The notes beneath the pieces were generated by a model. It was not told the DNA's origin. It made no database searches and worked only from the letters and a program-made list of their open reading frames with translations. The position numbers and the translations under genes are program-made. Source: Tissierella sp. Yu-01 (GTDB lineage Bacteria; Bacillota; Clostridia; Tissierellales; Tissierellaceae). From it: a stretch of 64,000 bases of DNA. Shown in pieces: positions 9,165-17,979 of this stretch. Position 1 is the first letter of the stretch. Each line of letters opens with the position of its first letter. The stretch is from positions 2,628,566-2,692,565 of the forward strand of contig NZ_CP120677.1 in the NCBI RefSeq assembly GCF_029537395.1. Direction: 5' to 3'.

Positions 9165-10421
9165 TTGGAAAAAATATTGGTGGAGAAAAGCCCTCCATTA
9201 AAAGGCAATGTTAGAATAAGTGGAGCAAAAAATTCAGCACTACCACTATTAGCTGCTTCTTTATTAGGAACTGAGGATATAATTTTAGAAGATGTTCCTG
9301 CGTTAAAAGATGTAGAGATAATGTGTGAAGTGCTAACTTCCTTGGGAGCTAAGGTTGAACATTTAGATAGAGATGTAATTAAGATTAATTCATCTAATGT
9401 AGATAAATATGAGACCAGTTATGAATTGATGAGTAAGATGAGAGCTTCGTTTTTAGTCATGGGACCACTTTTAACAAGATTAGGAAAGACAAAAAATTCT
9501 TTGCCTGGGGGATGTGCTATAGGTACTAGGCCAATAGACTTACATTTAAAAGGTTTTAAGGCGCTAGGTGCTACTATTGATGTGGATCATGGTAATATTA
9601 GTGCATATGCCGATAAACTAGTTGGAGACAAGATTTATTTAGACTTTCCTTCAGTAGGTGCTACAGAAAATATTATGATGGCTGCTGTAATGGCTGATGG
9701 AGATACTATTATTGACAATGCAGCAATGGAACCTGAAATTGTAGATTTATCTAATTTTTTAAATAAACTTGGTGCAGATATTAAGGGAGCAGGAACTTCG
9801 ACTATAAGAATCAAGGGTGTAAAGCATTTAGGTGGTGCTAGACATCAAATTATTCCAGATAGAATAGAGGCTGGAACATTTATGGTAGCAGCAGCTATTT
9901 CTGGTGGAGATATTTTAGTTGAAAATGTTATATCTAACCATATAAAGCCCGTGATTGCGAAGTTAAAGGAAACTGGTTGTACCGTTATTGAAAATGGAGA
10001 TAGTGTAAGAGTAATTGCTACTAAAAAGTTAAATGCTATAGATATAAAGACTCTTCCATATCCAGGTTTTCCTACTGACATGCAAGCTCAATTCATGGCA
10101 TTAATGACTATATGTGAAGGGACAAGTGTTGCGATAGAAACTGTATTTGAAAACAGATTTATGCATGTTGATGAATTAAAGAGAATGGGTGCAGATATAA
10201 AAATTGATGGAAGATCTGCAATTATACAAGGAGTTAAAAACTTGGCAGGAGCACCAGTAAAAGCTTCCGATTTAAGAGCAGGGGCAGCATTAGTATTAGC
10301 TGGCCTGGTGTCTGAAGGTGTAACTGAAATAGAAAACATTCATCATATTGATAGAGGGTATGATGGTATAGAAGATAAATTTAGTAAACTTGGAGCAAAG
10401 ATTTATAGAAAGACATTTTAA
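9165..10421 (+). CDS. murA: UDP-N-acetylglucosamine 1-carboxyvinyltransferase
   Basis: Transfers enolpyruvate from PEP to UDP-GlcNAc, the first committed step of peptidoglycan synthesis. It has 418 residues. The active-site Cys117 lies in LPGGCAIGTRP, so the enzyme belongs to the fosfomycin-sensitive cysteine type. The N-terminal RISGAKNSALPLLAASLL and the repeated inside-out barrel segments are intact. The start is TTG 9165 after AGGAGGAGA. It sits 15 bases after ywmB and is followed by a palindromic repeat that can act as terminator, so spoIID downstream is likely transcribed on its own. Confidence 0.97.
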   Translation: MEKILVEKSPPLKGNVRISGAKNSALPLLAASLLGTEDIILEDVPALKDVEIMCEVLTSLGAKVEHLDRDVIKINSSNVDKYETSYELMSKMRASFLVMGPLLTRLGKTKNSLPGGCAIGTRPIDLHLKGFKALGATIDVDHGNISAYADKLVGDKIYLDFPSVGATENIMMAAVMADGDTIIDNAAMEPEIVDLSNFLNKLGADIKGAGTSTIRIKGVKHLGGARHQIIPDRIEAGTFMVAAAISGGDILVENVISNHIKPVIAKLKETGCTVIENGDSVRVIATKKLNAIDIKTLPYPGFPTDMQAQFMALMTICEGTSVAIETVFENRFMHVDELKRMGADIKIDGRSAIIQGVKNLAGAPVKASDLRAGAALVLAGLVSEGVTEIENIHHIDRGYDGIEDKFSKLGAKIYRKTF

Positions 10422-10429
10422 GAGTTAAG

Positions 10430-10497
10430 AACCCGAGATACTTCGTGTGCAGAATGGCATGTTGTCATTCTGAGCCTAGCGAAGAATCTCGGGTTTT
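10430..10497 (+). repeat. family R palindromic repeat acting as terminator
   Basis: AACCCGAGATACTTCG at the left and GCGAAGAATCTCGGGTT at the right pair over most of their length, with AATG / CATT pairing inside. The right arm runs into TTTTTGTGTTTTTTG, so the element should terminate murA transcription. The same layout recurs on the other strand at 24670-24742. Confidence 0.8.
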
Positions 10498-10580
10498 TGT
10501 GTTTTTTGAGTTTAACCATCTGAAAATTATAAATTAAATTTGTTCTAATATTATATCTCGTTACATAGTATTAATTATAC

Positions 10581-10650
10581 TTTAGGTAACCAAGAAATTG
10601 CGTAGCGATTTCATTACACCACCGAAATGAGTTTTTAACTCATTATACTA
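10581..10650 (+). repeat. family C double-hairpin element
   Basis: TTTAGGTAACCAAGAAATTG starts the copy. It has a hairpin GAAATTGC/GCGATTTC, the linker TTACACCACCG, then a second hairpin AATGAGTT / AACTCATT. The element matches 36042-36101 inside tex almost throughout. It ends just ahead of the spoIID ribosome binding site, so it is in the spoIID leader. Confidence 0.78.
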
Positions 10651-10668
10651 AGGAGACGAGGGGATAAG

Positions 10669-11709
10669 ATGAGAAGAGTTGGGGTTTATATGGTTGCGGT
10701 CTTAATAATAACTATTTTCTTACCAACAGTTATTGTTAAGACCCTTAATTTTGTACCCAAGGAGAACACTGTATCAGGAGTAGGGTTTAATACCAAACTA
10801 GAAGAGGAGCCTCCTAAAGTAATAATATCAGAACACCCTAAGAAGAATAATAAAAGAATTGAGACTATAATGGTATATAATCCCTATACTGATAATGTAT
10901 TAGAAATGGAATTAGAAGAATACGTTAAAGGTGTAGTTGCTGCTGAAATGCCTGCAGAATTCCATATAGATGCATTAAAAGCTCAGGCAATAGCAGCTAG
11001 AACTTATGCCGTAAGTCGAAATTTAAAATATGAGAGTGGACATCCAGACCACACTGGAGCTCCGCTATGTATTGGCATACATTGTCAGGCTTATTTATCC
11101 TTAGATGAATTAAAGCAAATTCATGGCGAGGGATGGGAGGAAAAATACTGGGGTAAGATTGAAGAGGCTGTAGAATCTACAAAAGGAATACTTATCTATT
11201 ACCAGGGAGAAGTTATAGAGCCATTATACCACTCTACAAGTGGTGGTATGACTGAGGATGCTGTAAATGTATTTACTACTGATACACCATATTTAAAATC
11301 AGTTATTAGCCCATATGAGGAAGATGCTCCAAAATATAAATCAATATTTACCATAACAGGGGATGAGTTCGTCAATAAAATAAATAATAAATATTCAGAT
11401 GCAAAACTTACAAAAACTGATTTTTTTGAAAAGATTAAGCTTATTGAGAGAACTGAGAGCGGCAGAATTAAAAAGATAGCTATTGGTAATCAGATAATAG
11501 AAGGAAGAGAATTTAGAGAATTATTTGCTTTAAATTCTACAAATTTTGTAATTACCTATGATCAGCAATTAAATATTATTGATATAACGACCTATGGATT
11601 TGGCCATGGAGTAGGCATGAGTCAATGGGGCGCAAATGGAATGGCAAATAAGGGAAGTGATTATAAAGAAATCCTTGAGCATTATTATACGGATGTTGAA
11701 TTGAGATAG
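10669..11709 (+). CDS. spoIID: stage II sporulation protein D
   Basis: Lytic transglycosylase of the engulfment machinery, made in the mother cell and anchored in its membrane. The 346-residue protein has one N-terminal membrane segment (about residues 7-26) and a SpoIID domain from about residue 75, with VAAEMPAEFHIDALKAQAIA, the Cys-containing loop CIGIHCQAYL and the terminal HGVGMSQWGANGMA. The catalytic Glu in AAEMPAEF is present. AGGAGACGAGGGG precedes the ATG. SpoIIQ and SpoIIID genes follow, the usual order. Confidence 0.95.
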   Translation: MRRVGVYMVAVLIITIFLPTVIVKTLNFVPKENTVSGVGFNTKLEEEPPKVIISEHPKKNNKRIETIMVYNPYTDNVLEMELEEYVKGVVAAEMPAEFHIDALKAQAIAARTYAVSRNLKYESGHPDHTGAPLCIGIHCQAYLSLDELKQIHGEGWEEKYWGKIEEAVESTKGILIYYQGEVIEPLYHSTSGGMTEDAVNVFTTDTPYLKSVISPYEEDAPKYKSIFTITGDEFVNKINNKYSDAKLTKTDFFEKIKLIERTESGRIKKIAIGNQIIEGREFRELFALNSTNFVITYDQQLNIIDITTYGFGHGVGMSQWGANGMANKGSDYKEILEHYYTDVELR

Positions 11710-11731
11710 GATTAATTCCTATCTTTTTTTC
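11705..11731 (+). terminator. intrinsic terminator after spoIID
   Basis: GATAGGA / TCCTATC followed by TTTTTTT. The stop codon of spoIID is inside the left arm. Confidence 0.8.
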
Positions 11732-11800
11732 TAATTTTTTTCCTCCATATGTATTAATTTCTACATAGTGGAAATAATACTTAACAACGGAGGTGGACAA

Positions 11801-12583
11801 ATGAAAAACAAATTAAAAACATTTATAAAACAAAATGGATTTTTACTCTTTCTTTTTATCTGTGTCTGCGTAGTAGCTGCTGGAACTATATTTGTATCAA
11901 CTCAAGACTTTAGAGAGGCTAGGAATGATAGAGATGAAGATTTAGTTATTCTGGAGGAGGTATCTTCTATAGATCAAGCTGAGATAAATGATGAAACCAG
12001 TGATGAGGACGTGATAACAGAAGAAGAAATAGTAGAAAAGCCTATTAATGAAGTAGCTAATGAAGATGAGTTATCTAATGAAGATGAATTAGCTGAGGAA
12101 ACTATGAACAAAGAAATTGAGTTCATAGATGATTATGAGGAAGAGGAAGATGATACTGATTTTGTAACAGATAATCATGTAGCTAGTTATTTACCAGTTG
12201 AGGGAGAAATCGTAACTGAATTTTCTGATGACAAGCTAATATATTCTTCGACATTAGATGAATGGAGACACCATGCTGGAATAGATATTAAAGCGGCTTT
12301 AGGTACAAAAGTAAAAGCTCCACTGAGTGGTACTATTAAGGAAGTTAGAGAAGATGAATTATGGGGGATAGTTATAGTTATTGACCATGGAGATGGTTTG
12401 GAATCCAGATTTTCAAATCTAGGTACTTCAGAAATGGTTAAGCCAGGGATCAGCGTACAGGCAGGAGATTATATAAGTACTGTGGGAGATACTGCTAAGA
12501 TTGAAATGAAAATTGAACCACACTTGCATTACGAAGTAACTAAAAATGGTAAAAACATAGATCCCCGTTCTATTACCAATTAA
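11801..12583 (+). CDS. spoIIQ: SpoIIQ-like M23 (LytM) peptidase
   Basis: A 260-residue forespore membrane protein with one N-terminal membrane segment (about residues 12-32), a long acidic linker rich in Glu and Asp (about 45-120) and a C-terminal LytM domain. Placed between spoIID and spoIIID, it is SpoIIQ, which joins SpoIIIAH across the engulfing membranes. The zinc motif is complete: His158-x3-Asp162 (HAGID) and His241-x-His243 (HLH). Bacillus SpoIIQ has lost part of this site, whereas clostridial proteins tend to keep it. The start is ATG 11801 after GGAGGTGG. Confidence 0.9.
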   Translation: MKNKLKTFIKQNGFLLFLFICVCVVAAGTIFVSTQDFREARNDRDEDLVILEEVSSIDQAEINDETSDEDVITEEEIVEKPINEVANEDELSNEDELAEETMNKEIEFIDDYEEEEDDTDFVTDNHVASYLPVEGEIVTEFSDDKLIYSSTLDEWRHHAGIDIKAALGTKVKAPLSGTIKEVREDELWGIVIVIDHGDGLESRFSNLGTSEMVKPGISVQAGDYISTVGDTAKIEMKIEPHLHYEVTKNGKNIDPRSITN

Positions 12584-12634
12584 AAATGCATAAGTATTTA
12601 ATAAAAGTCCCAAAATTCAAAGGGGGTTAAATAT

Positions 12635-12889
12635 GTGAAGGATTATATAGAGGAAAGAGCTTTAGAGATTGCAAAGTACATACTTAGTGAGAAAGCCACC
12701 GTAAGGCAAGCTGCAAGTGTATTCGGTGTGAGTAAAAGTACTGTACACAAGGATGTAACTGAACGTCTCCCTAAGATAAACCCTCTTGTGGCATCTATGG
12801 TGAAGCAAGTTCTAGAAACGAATAAAGCTGAAAGACATATTAGAGGAGGCAAAGCTACCAAATTAAAATATAAGGCTGTAAAAGCATAA
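12635..12889 (+). CDS. spoIIID: sporulation transcriptional regulator SpoIIID
   Basis: An 84-residue DNA-binding protein of the mother cell, which switches on some sigma-E genes and off others. The helix-turn-helix is at about residues 22-44, with TVRQAASVFGVSKSTVHKD, and the basic tail ends in KATKLKYKAVKA. The start is GTG 12635 after AAAGGGGG; the overlapping ATG at 12633 is followed at once by TGA and cannot be used. It lies between spoIIQ and mbl, the conserved order. Confidence 0.96.
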   Translation: MKDYIEERALEIAKYILSEKATVRQAASVFGVSKSTVHKDVTERLPKINPLVASMVKQVLETNKAERHIRGGKATKLKYKAVKA

Positions 12890-12914
12890 AAGGTTCCAGG
12901 TCTGGGACCTTTTT
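12888..12914 (+). terminator. intrinsic terminator after spoIIID
   Basis: AAAAGGTTCCAG / CTGGGACCTTTTTT with a 2-base loop and a following T-rich stretch. It separates spoIIID from mbl. Confidence 0.85.
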
Positions 12915-13054
12915 TATTTTTTTTACATTGTCTTCCATGAGTATATTTGATAATATATGATATGTAAATATTTATAAAAATAATAAATATAAGAAGGAAT
13001 TTGGAGATTTTTGTAGAAAATTAGTTTAAATAAGCAAAAAAAAGGAGGGGTAAT

Positions 13055-14077
13055 ATGGCTTTAAGAGCAGATGTAGGTATAGATTTAGGAACTGCTAGCA
13101 TATTAGTATATGTTAAAGGTAAGGGTATTGTTTTGCAAGAACCTTCTGTAGTAGCTATAGATCAACATACAAATAAATTTTTAGCCGTAGGGGAAGAGGC
13201 TAGAAAAATGCTGGGAAGAACGCCTGGTAACATAATTGCCATACGTCCATTAAAGGATGGAGTTATTTCAGATTACAATATCACTGAAAGAATGTTAAAG
13301 TATTTTATTCAGAAAGCCTTAGGAAGAATGATTCTTAAGCCAAGGTTGATTATTTGTGTTCCTAGTGGAGTAACAGAAGTGGAAAAAAGAGCAGTTATAG
13401 AAGCTAGTAATGAAGCTGGCGCAATTAAGACTTACTTAATAGAAGAGCCAATAGCTGCTGCAATAGGAGCAGGTTTAGATATTACAGAACCTAATGGAAA
13501 TATGATAGTTGATATTGGTGGGGGTACTACAGATGTGGCTGTTATCTCACTTGGAGGTATAGTTGTAAGTAAATCCATAAAAATAGCTGGTGATGATTGT
13601 GATGATGCTATTACTAGATATATTAGGAAAAAGTATAATATGATGATCGGAGAGAGATCTGCTGAAGAATTAAAAGTCAATGTAGGATGTGCATATCCAT
13701 TTGAAGAGGTAAGATATATGAACGTTAAGGGTAGAAACTTACTTACTGGACTTCCTTTGAATGTAGAAGTATCATCCACTGATATGCTAGAAGCATTAAA
13801 TGAACCTGTTCAGGAAATCATTGAAGCGGTACATGAAGTGTTGGAAAAAACCCCACCTGAATTAGCAGCTGATATCAGTAATCGAGGTATTCTGATGACT
13901 GGAGGAGGCTCCCTTCTTTATGGTTTGGACAAGCTTATTGAAAAGACTACAGGTATAACTACAAGGGCAGCTGAAGATGCGGTCGAATGTGTAGCTATTG
14001 GAACTGGGAAATCACTTGATTGGGTAGAAGTCTTAGAAAAGAGTATGGATAGCGGACAGAAATCAAGATTTAGATAA
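13055..14077 (+). CDS. mbl: MreB-family cell-shape actin (Mbl)
   Basis: Bacterial actin that guides lateral wall synthesis. The 340-residue protein has the actin-fold nucleotide motifs: DVGIDLGTASILVYVKG (phosphate 1), IVDIGGGTTDVAVISLGG (phosphate 2) and GILMTGGGSLLYGLD (adenosine). I call it Mbl because it directly follows spoIIID, as in Bacillus, and because its start MALRADVGIDLGTA fits that branch better than MreB. AAAGGAGGGG precedes the ATG. Confidence 0.9.
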   Translation: MALRADVGIDLGTASILVYVKGKGIVLQEPSVVAIDQHTNKFLAVGEEARKMLGRTPGNIIAIRPLKDGVISDYNITERMLKYFIQKALGRMILKPRLIICVPSGVTEVEKRAVIEASNEAGAIKTYLIEEPIAAAIGAGLDITEPNGNMIVDIGGGTTDVAVISLGGIVVSKSIKIAGDDCDDAITRYIRKKYNMMIGERSAEELKVNVGCAYPFEEVRYMNVKGRNLLTGLPLNVEVSSTDMLEALNEPVQEIIEAVHEVLEKTPPELAADISNRGILMTGGGSLLYGLDKLIEKTTGITTRAAEDAVECVAIGTGKSLDWVEVLEKSMDSGQKSRFR

Positions 14078-14079
14078 AG

Positions 14080-14111
14080 AAAAAGATTTAGGAAAACCTA
14101 AATCTTTTTTT
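14080..14111 (+). terminator. bidirectional terminator between mbl and the glycosidase gene
   Basis: AAAGATTTAGG / CCTAAATCTTT with an AAAA loop, flanked by A-rich and T-rich runs, so it can stop transcription from both converging genes. Confidence 0.85.
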
Positions 14112-14125
14112 ATCTTAAATATCTT

Positions 14126-16786
14126 TTACTTACTTATTTGGTAAGTTATTATGTCTCCATTTACTACAAATTGTACTTCGTTCTTCTTTTGAACAGTATC
14201 TAAACTTATATATCTAATTCCATCTATTAATTCTGAACCTGTGCTATTACCACCATGGACAACAAATATATTTTTTCCTCTTTCCTTGGCTTCAACTAGC
14301 TTAGAATGAAGTAATTCTGCTTCCAACTTGTCCGTAAAACCATTTGAACCAAATATAGAAGTTGGAAGGGATAATACAAAGCTAGTTTCGCTTCTAGTTT
14401 CTAAATCTTTAATAAGTGTAGTCCATTGATTAGCGTTTGTAGCTCTAATACCACTCTTTGATGAATTTATGTTAATCAATAACACATCATTTTGCTTAGT
14501 AACATTGTAAGCATTTGTTCCGTCTATTAGCGTATTAGCAGCAACTTTAAATGAAAAACCATTTTCTCCTACTGCTTGCTGAGTCTCTAATTCATCTTTA
14601 ACTACAGTTGGAGTAGGTAGTTCCATATTCCCTATAGGTGAAGGATAGTATGCAGTAAGTCCATCTAATAAAATGCTACCGCTTGGCTTTTTAAGACTAT
14701 CGGTTTCCGCTACATATATTTTTTCTAATGTAACAGGATATGATACATTATTTGGTACATTTGCAGTTACATACTGCCATTCTGTAGAGTCCAGAGTCTT
14801 AACAAAGTCGATTAGATGTTCTTTTCCTGAAGCATCTTTCAAAGCTCCTCTTAACCATGTGCCACTACCGTCGCCCTTTACCCAAAGACCTAATTTTTTT
14901 GGCTGTTCAGGTAATTTTAGACCTGTTGCTCCATTTGGTGTAAAGTTTGCATAAGCTGCCCTAGTATTTGTGCCTTGTGTAAAGTTATAGTTTAAGCTTA
15001 GACTATGATTACCTTCGTGTGATTCATCGCTTAAAGTTACATTGCCAGTAACGATACTTGGATATGAAGTAAAGTTAAAGCCTTCCAATTGTTCAAAGCC
15101 ATGTACTAATTTGCCCTGAGATCCAATAGAAACGAGTATATTTTCTACGCTATTTCCAACATAAGCTGATATTGCTCCACTTACCACTTGGTCAGTACTG
15201 TTAAATATACCATCTTTAATTTCACCAATTCCTCCAAGAACATTAAATACGACATCTTCCGTATATATTTTAGCCTTTGTTCCATTTTTATCCTTGCCAT
15301 AGAATTCGCCAATTTTGTGCTGACTGTTAGGCTCTACGTTAATTCGTGTGGTATCTGTGGCTAAATCTATTACAGGACCTAATACTTCTATATTCATTTC
15401 TCCAACTACTCCATCATATTCTGCTATGATTTTACCGTTACCTGAAGAAGTAGCTTTAAATTTATTTCCTTCAAATTCTCCTTCAACACCTGAAACAGAT
15501 AGTTTTATTTTAGACTCATCTAAATCTTTAGGGTTATGATTCTCATCATATCCTTTAACTTTAATTGCTCTTGTAGTCTCGATAAACATTTGATCATCAT
15601 CAGTAGTTAGTTTTAGATAAGAAAGTTCTCCGATAGGTGCATCTGAGAACACACCAACACCATTTACCACTAGACGCTCTGTACCTTCTGAAGGTTTATT
15701 TACAACTATTGATTTTTCTTCATCTTTAGGCTTAATAGCCATAGTAGTTGAACCACCGCCATCTAGGTTTATGGCATTATATGCACCAAGATCCCTTAAT
15801 ATGGCTCCGAACATTTCTTGGCTAACCCCATTAAAAGAAGTATCTCTACCGTCTATTGTTACTAAGATTAATTCTGTACTATCCTTATTTACACCTATAC
15901 CAGTACGAGGCGCGTCACCTTTACTATTTATATCGGTTAAAGATAATTCGCCATTTTTAAGTATAATACTTCCTCCACCGATTGCGAATTTCAAGCTTTC
16001 AACATTTGGCGTGGTTGAAAGTTGTAGATTTACTGAATCTCCTGCTTCGAAGTGATCCAAAGTGGTGTTTCTAACTGCAAGTACGTATGCATCACCTGTC
16101 TTTGGAATATCAAATGGAGCACCGCCCTTGCGCTTTTCTTGAACTATACCATCTACTACTAATACCTCTACTAAATCATTATGGAATCTATTGCCTATTG
16201 ATTTTTGCCCCCAATGTTTATTTAAAAGAGTTATGGAATCCATGTATGTGGATAGTTTATTCACATAGGTAATAGTGGATTGAGTTCCTTTATACATATT
16301 AGTAGCAACCATTGTCTTATCAAAATAATCAATGATAGCTTGATTTGAATTAGTAATAGATAAAGTAGGTAAATGATTTGGTGATGATATAACTTCACCG
16401 TCACTTATCAATACTCCAAGGGAAAATGGAAGTGGTTGATAATTAAAATAGTCTCCATTTATTCCTGCGATTGCACCACTTTTATCAACCATTGAACTAA
16501 CCTTGTCCCTATTTGGAATACCATTAGGATTAAATAGCCCCTTTAATTCAGTATATTGGTTAGTTAAATCAATTCTAATAACGTTTATATTCCACCACCC
16601 AGCATGGGTGAACTTTTGAATTTTTTCATGTACAACCCCTGATGATAAATTTTGTGAATCAGTGGATTCGTATATAGTTTGGGGCATTGTGACTACGATT
16701 TGATTGGCAAATACAGGTCCAGTTGATGTATAAATAGTAGCTGCAGCCAATACAGATATAAATATCTTCTTTGTTCTTTTCTTCAC
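14126..16786 (-). CDS. secreted phosphodiester glycosidase (NAGPA domain) multidomain protein
   Basis: An exported protein of about 886 residues. It has a signal peptide (KKIFISVLAAATIYTSTGP). An NAGPA (phosphodiester N-acetylglucosaminidase-like) domain lies at about residues 60-390, with AGINGDYFNY, SDGEVISS, TGIGVNKD, ILVTIDGR and NAINLDGGGSTTMAIK. Ig-like segments follow (390-560), then a carbohydrate-binding-like beta domain (about 570-730) and a C-terminal region with NIFVVHGGNSTG. NAGPA proteins of Firmicutes act on wall or exopolysaccharide; the substrate here is unknown. The frame opens at GTG 16795, but GTG 16786 is better placed behind GAGGTGAT. A single gene on its own transcript. 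Confidence 0.85.
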   Translation of the reverse strand: MKKRTKKIFISVLAAATIYTSTGPVFANQIVVTMPQTIYESTDSQNLSSGVVHEKIQKFTHAGWWNINVIRIDLTNQYTELKGLFNPNGIPNRDKVSSMVDKSGAIAGINGDYFNYQPLPFSLGVLISDGEVISSPNHLPTLSITNSNQAIIDYFDKTMVATNMYKGTQSTITYVNKLSTYMDSITLLNKHWGQKSIGNRFHNDLVEVLVVDGIVQEKRKGGAPFDIPKTGDAYVLAVRNTTLDHFEAGDSVNLQLSTTPNVESLKFAIGGGSIILKNGELSLTDINSKGDAPRTGIGVNKDSTELILVTIDGRDTSFNGVSQEMFGAILRDLGAYNAINLDGGGSTTMAIKPKDEEKSIVVNKPSEGTERLVVNGVGVFSDAPIGELSYLKLTTDDDQMFIETTRAIKVKGYDENHNPKDLDESKIKLSVSGVEGEFEGNKFKATSSGNGKIIAEYDGVVGEMNIEVLGPVIDLATDTTRINVEPNSQHKIGEFYGKDKNGTKAKIYTEDVVFNVLGGIGEIKDGIFNSTDQVVSGAISAYVGNSVENILVSIGSQGKLVHGFEQLEGFNFTSYPSIVTGNVTLSDESHEGNHSLSLNYNFTQGTNTRAAYANFTPNGATGLKLPEQPKKLGLWVKGDGSGTWLRGALKDASGKEHLIDFVKTLDSTEWQYVTANVPNNVSYPVTLEKIYVAETDSLKKPSGSILLDGLTAYYPSPIGNMELPTPTVVKDELETQQAVGENGFSFKVAANTLIDGTNAYNVTKQNDVLLININSSKSGIRATNANQWTTLIKDLETRSETSFVLSLPTSIFGSNGFTDKLEAELLHSKLVEAKERGKNIFVVHGGNSTGSELIDGIRYISLDTVQKKNEVQFVVNGDIITYQISK

Positions 16787-16946
16787 TAACATCACCTCAC
16801 TAGTTTATTGTTGTAATTAGTTCCATCATATCGCTGTAATGGGACTAGTCTTAGTCCCATTATATAGATTTAATATCTCAATGTGGTTACAAATGCATTA
16901 CAAGTTGGTTAAACTGGTGAGGGGTAGTGGGAAAATGCTTTTTGTA

Positions 16947-16975
16947 TTGACACATTGACTACTATGCGGTACAAT
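16947..16975 (+). promoter_or_regulatory. consensus sigma-A promoter of traX-like gene
   Basis: TTGACA (16947-16952), 17 bp spacer, TACAAT (16970-16975). It is about 95 bp ahead of the TraX-family gene. The spacer itself contains ACTACTATG, a half-site of the operator that follows. Confidence 0.85.
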
Positions 16976-16984
16976 GTAGCCAAA

Positions 16985-17007
16985 ACTACTATGTAGCACA
17001 TAGTAGT
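16985..17007 (+). promoter_or_regulatory. dyad operator downstream of the promoter
   Basis: ACTACTATGT-AGC-ACATAGTAGT is a perfect inverted repeat with 10-base arms and a 3-base centre. It begins about ten bases after the -10 box, where a bound repressor would block transcription start. A third copy of the half-site is at 16958-16966 inside the promoter, 27 bp upstream. No T-run follows, so it is not a terminator. No regulator gene is adjacent. Confidence 0.75.
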
Positions 17008-17068
17008 AAAAAAACATGGTAGACAGAAAACTTTTCATTTAAGACAAATAAAAAAGAGGGGGATTATT

Positions 17069-17812
17069 ATGACTTATGAAAGAAAGTTTGGTTTAAGTGG
17101 GTTTTCGCTTAAGGTTATTGCTTGCATATCAATGCTAGTAGATCATATTGGAGCAGTTGTTTTCCTGATGGGAGTGGGTTATCAAAATTTAATGAATCTT
17201 GGACCCTATTCGATACTCTATTACTATTCCAGAATGATTGGAAGAATTGCTTTTCCAATATTTTCATTTTTGGTGGTTGAGGGATTTATACATACTAGAA
17301 ATATAAAAAAATATTGCCTTAGAATGTTAACATTTGCATTGATTTCTCAGATACCATATAATTTAGCCTTTGGAAATAGAATTTTTTATACTGAAAGGTT
17401 TTTGCCAGCTTTTATATTTGGGAATGTTATGTGGACTTTTTTACTTGGGATACTTATGATGAGGGTAATGAAGCTTATAGATGATAAAGAACTAAATAAA
17501 GTAGTGAAGTATCTGGGATATGTAGTTGCACTTCTAGTATTTGGAGGTATTGCATATCTTGTAAGATGTGATAGAAATTGCTGGGGAATTTTTGTAATTT
17601 GGGGATTTTATATTTTTAGAGGTTCAAGAGCTCTACAAATGTTATCTTCCATTGCAACCTTTAGAGATCAAGCTATTACTGCTCATCTGGCTCTAATTCC
17701 AATTGCTTTTTACAACGGCAAGAGGGGGAAGGATATTAAGTATTTCTTCTATGTATTCTATCCTCTTCACTTAATAGTACTGTATTTTGTTAGGATATAC
17801 ATGTTTGGGTAA
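17069..17812 (+). CDS. TraX family membrane protein
   Basis: A 247-residue polytopic membrane protein. The N-terminal GFSLKVIACISMLVDHIGA and the segments RIGRIAFPIFSFLVVEGFIHT-like and YPLHLIVLYFVR are typical of the TraX/acyltransferase-like family. F-plasmid TraX acetylates pilin, but chromosomal Firmicute members have no settled role and probably modify a surface molecule. AAGAGGGGGA precedes the ATG. It is a single gene between its own regulated promoter and a terminator, so its expression is probably switched by an unlinked regulator. Confidence 0.85.
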   Translation: MTYERKFGLSGFSLKVIACISMLVDHIGAVVFLMGVGYQNLMNLGPYSILYYYSRMIGRIAFPIFSFLVVEGFIHTRNIKKYCLRMLTFALISQIPYNLAFGNRIFYTERFLPAFIFGNVMWTFLLGILMMRVMKLIDDKELNKVVKYLGYVVALLVFGGIAYLVRCDRNCWGIFVIWGFYIFRGSRALQMLSSIATFRDQAITAHLALIPIAFYNGKRGKDIKYFFYVFYPLHLIVLYFVRIYMFG

Positions 17813-17840
17813 GGGTTAAATTAAATAAAACAAAAAAATA

Positions 17841-17870
17841 AAAAAGACTTGGATTTCCAAGTCTTTTTTT
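17841..17870 (+). terminator. bidirectional terminator between traX-like gene and tRNA-Pro
   Basis: AAAAAGACTTGG / CCAAGTCTTTTTTT with a 4-base loop, placed between the two converging transcripts. Confidence 0.88.
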
Positions 17871-17873
17871 ATA

Positions 17874-17950
17874 TGGTCGGGGTGAGAGGATTTGAACCCC
17901 CGGCCCCATGGTCCCAAACCACGTGCGCTACCAAACTGCGCTACACCCCG
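17874..17950 (-). tRNA. tRNA-Pro (anticodon TGG)
   Basis: Read on the minus strand, the 77-base gene folds into a full cloverleaf: acceptor CGGGGTG / CACCCCG, D arm GCGC / GCGC, anticodon loop TTTGGGA with anticodon TGG, T loop TTCAAAT, and an encoded CCA end at 17874-17876. It is a lone tRNA gene with its own promoter. Confidence 0.97.
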
Positions 17951-17979
17951 ATATATGTTGTCTTTTAGTCAACTATTAT

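Noticed and set aside
14673-16272. Several plus-strand open frames of 60-94 codons
   Set aside because: They lie opposite the large secreted glycosidase gene, have no ribosome binding sites and read as low-complexity complements of it.
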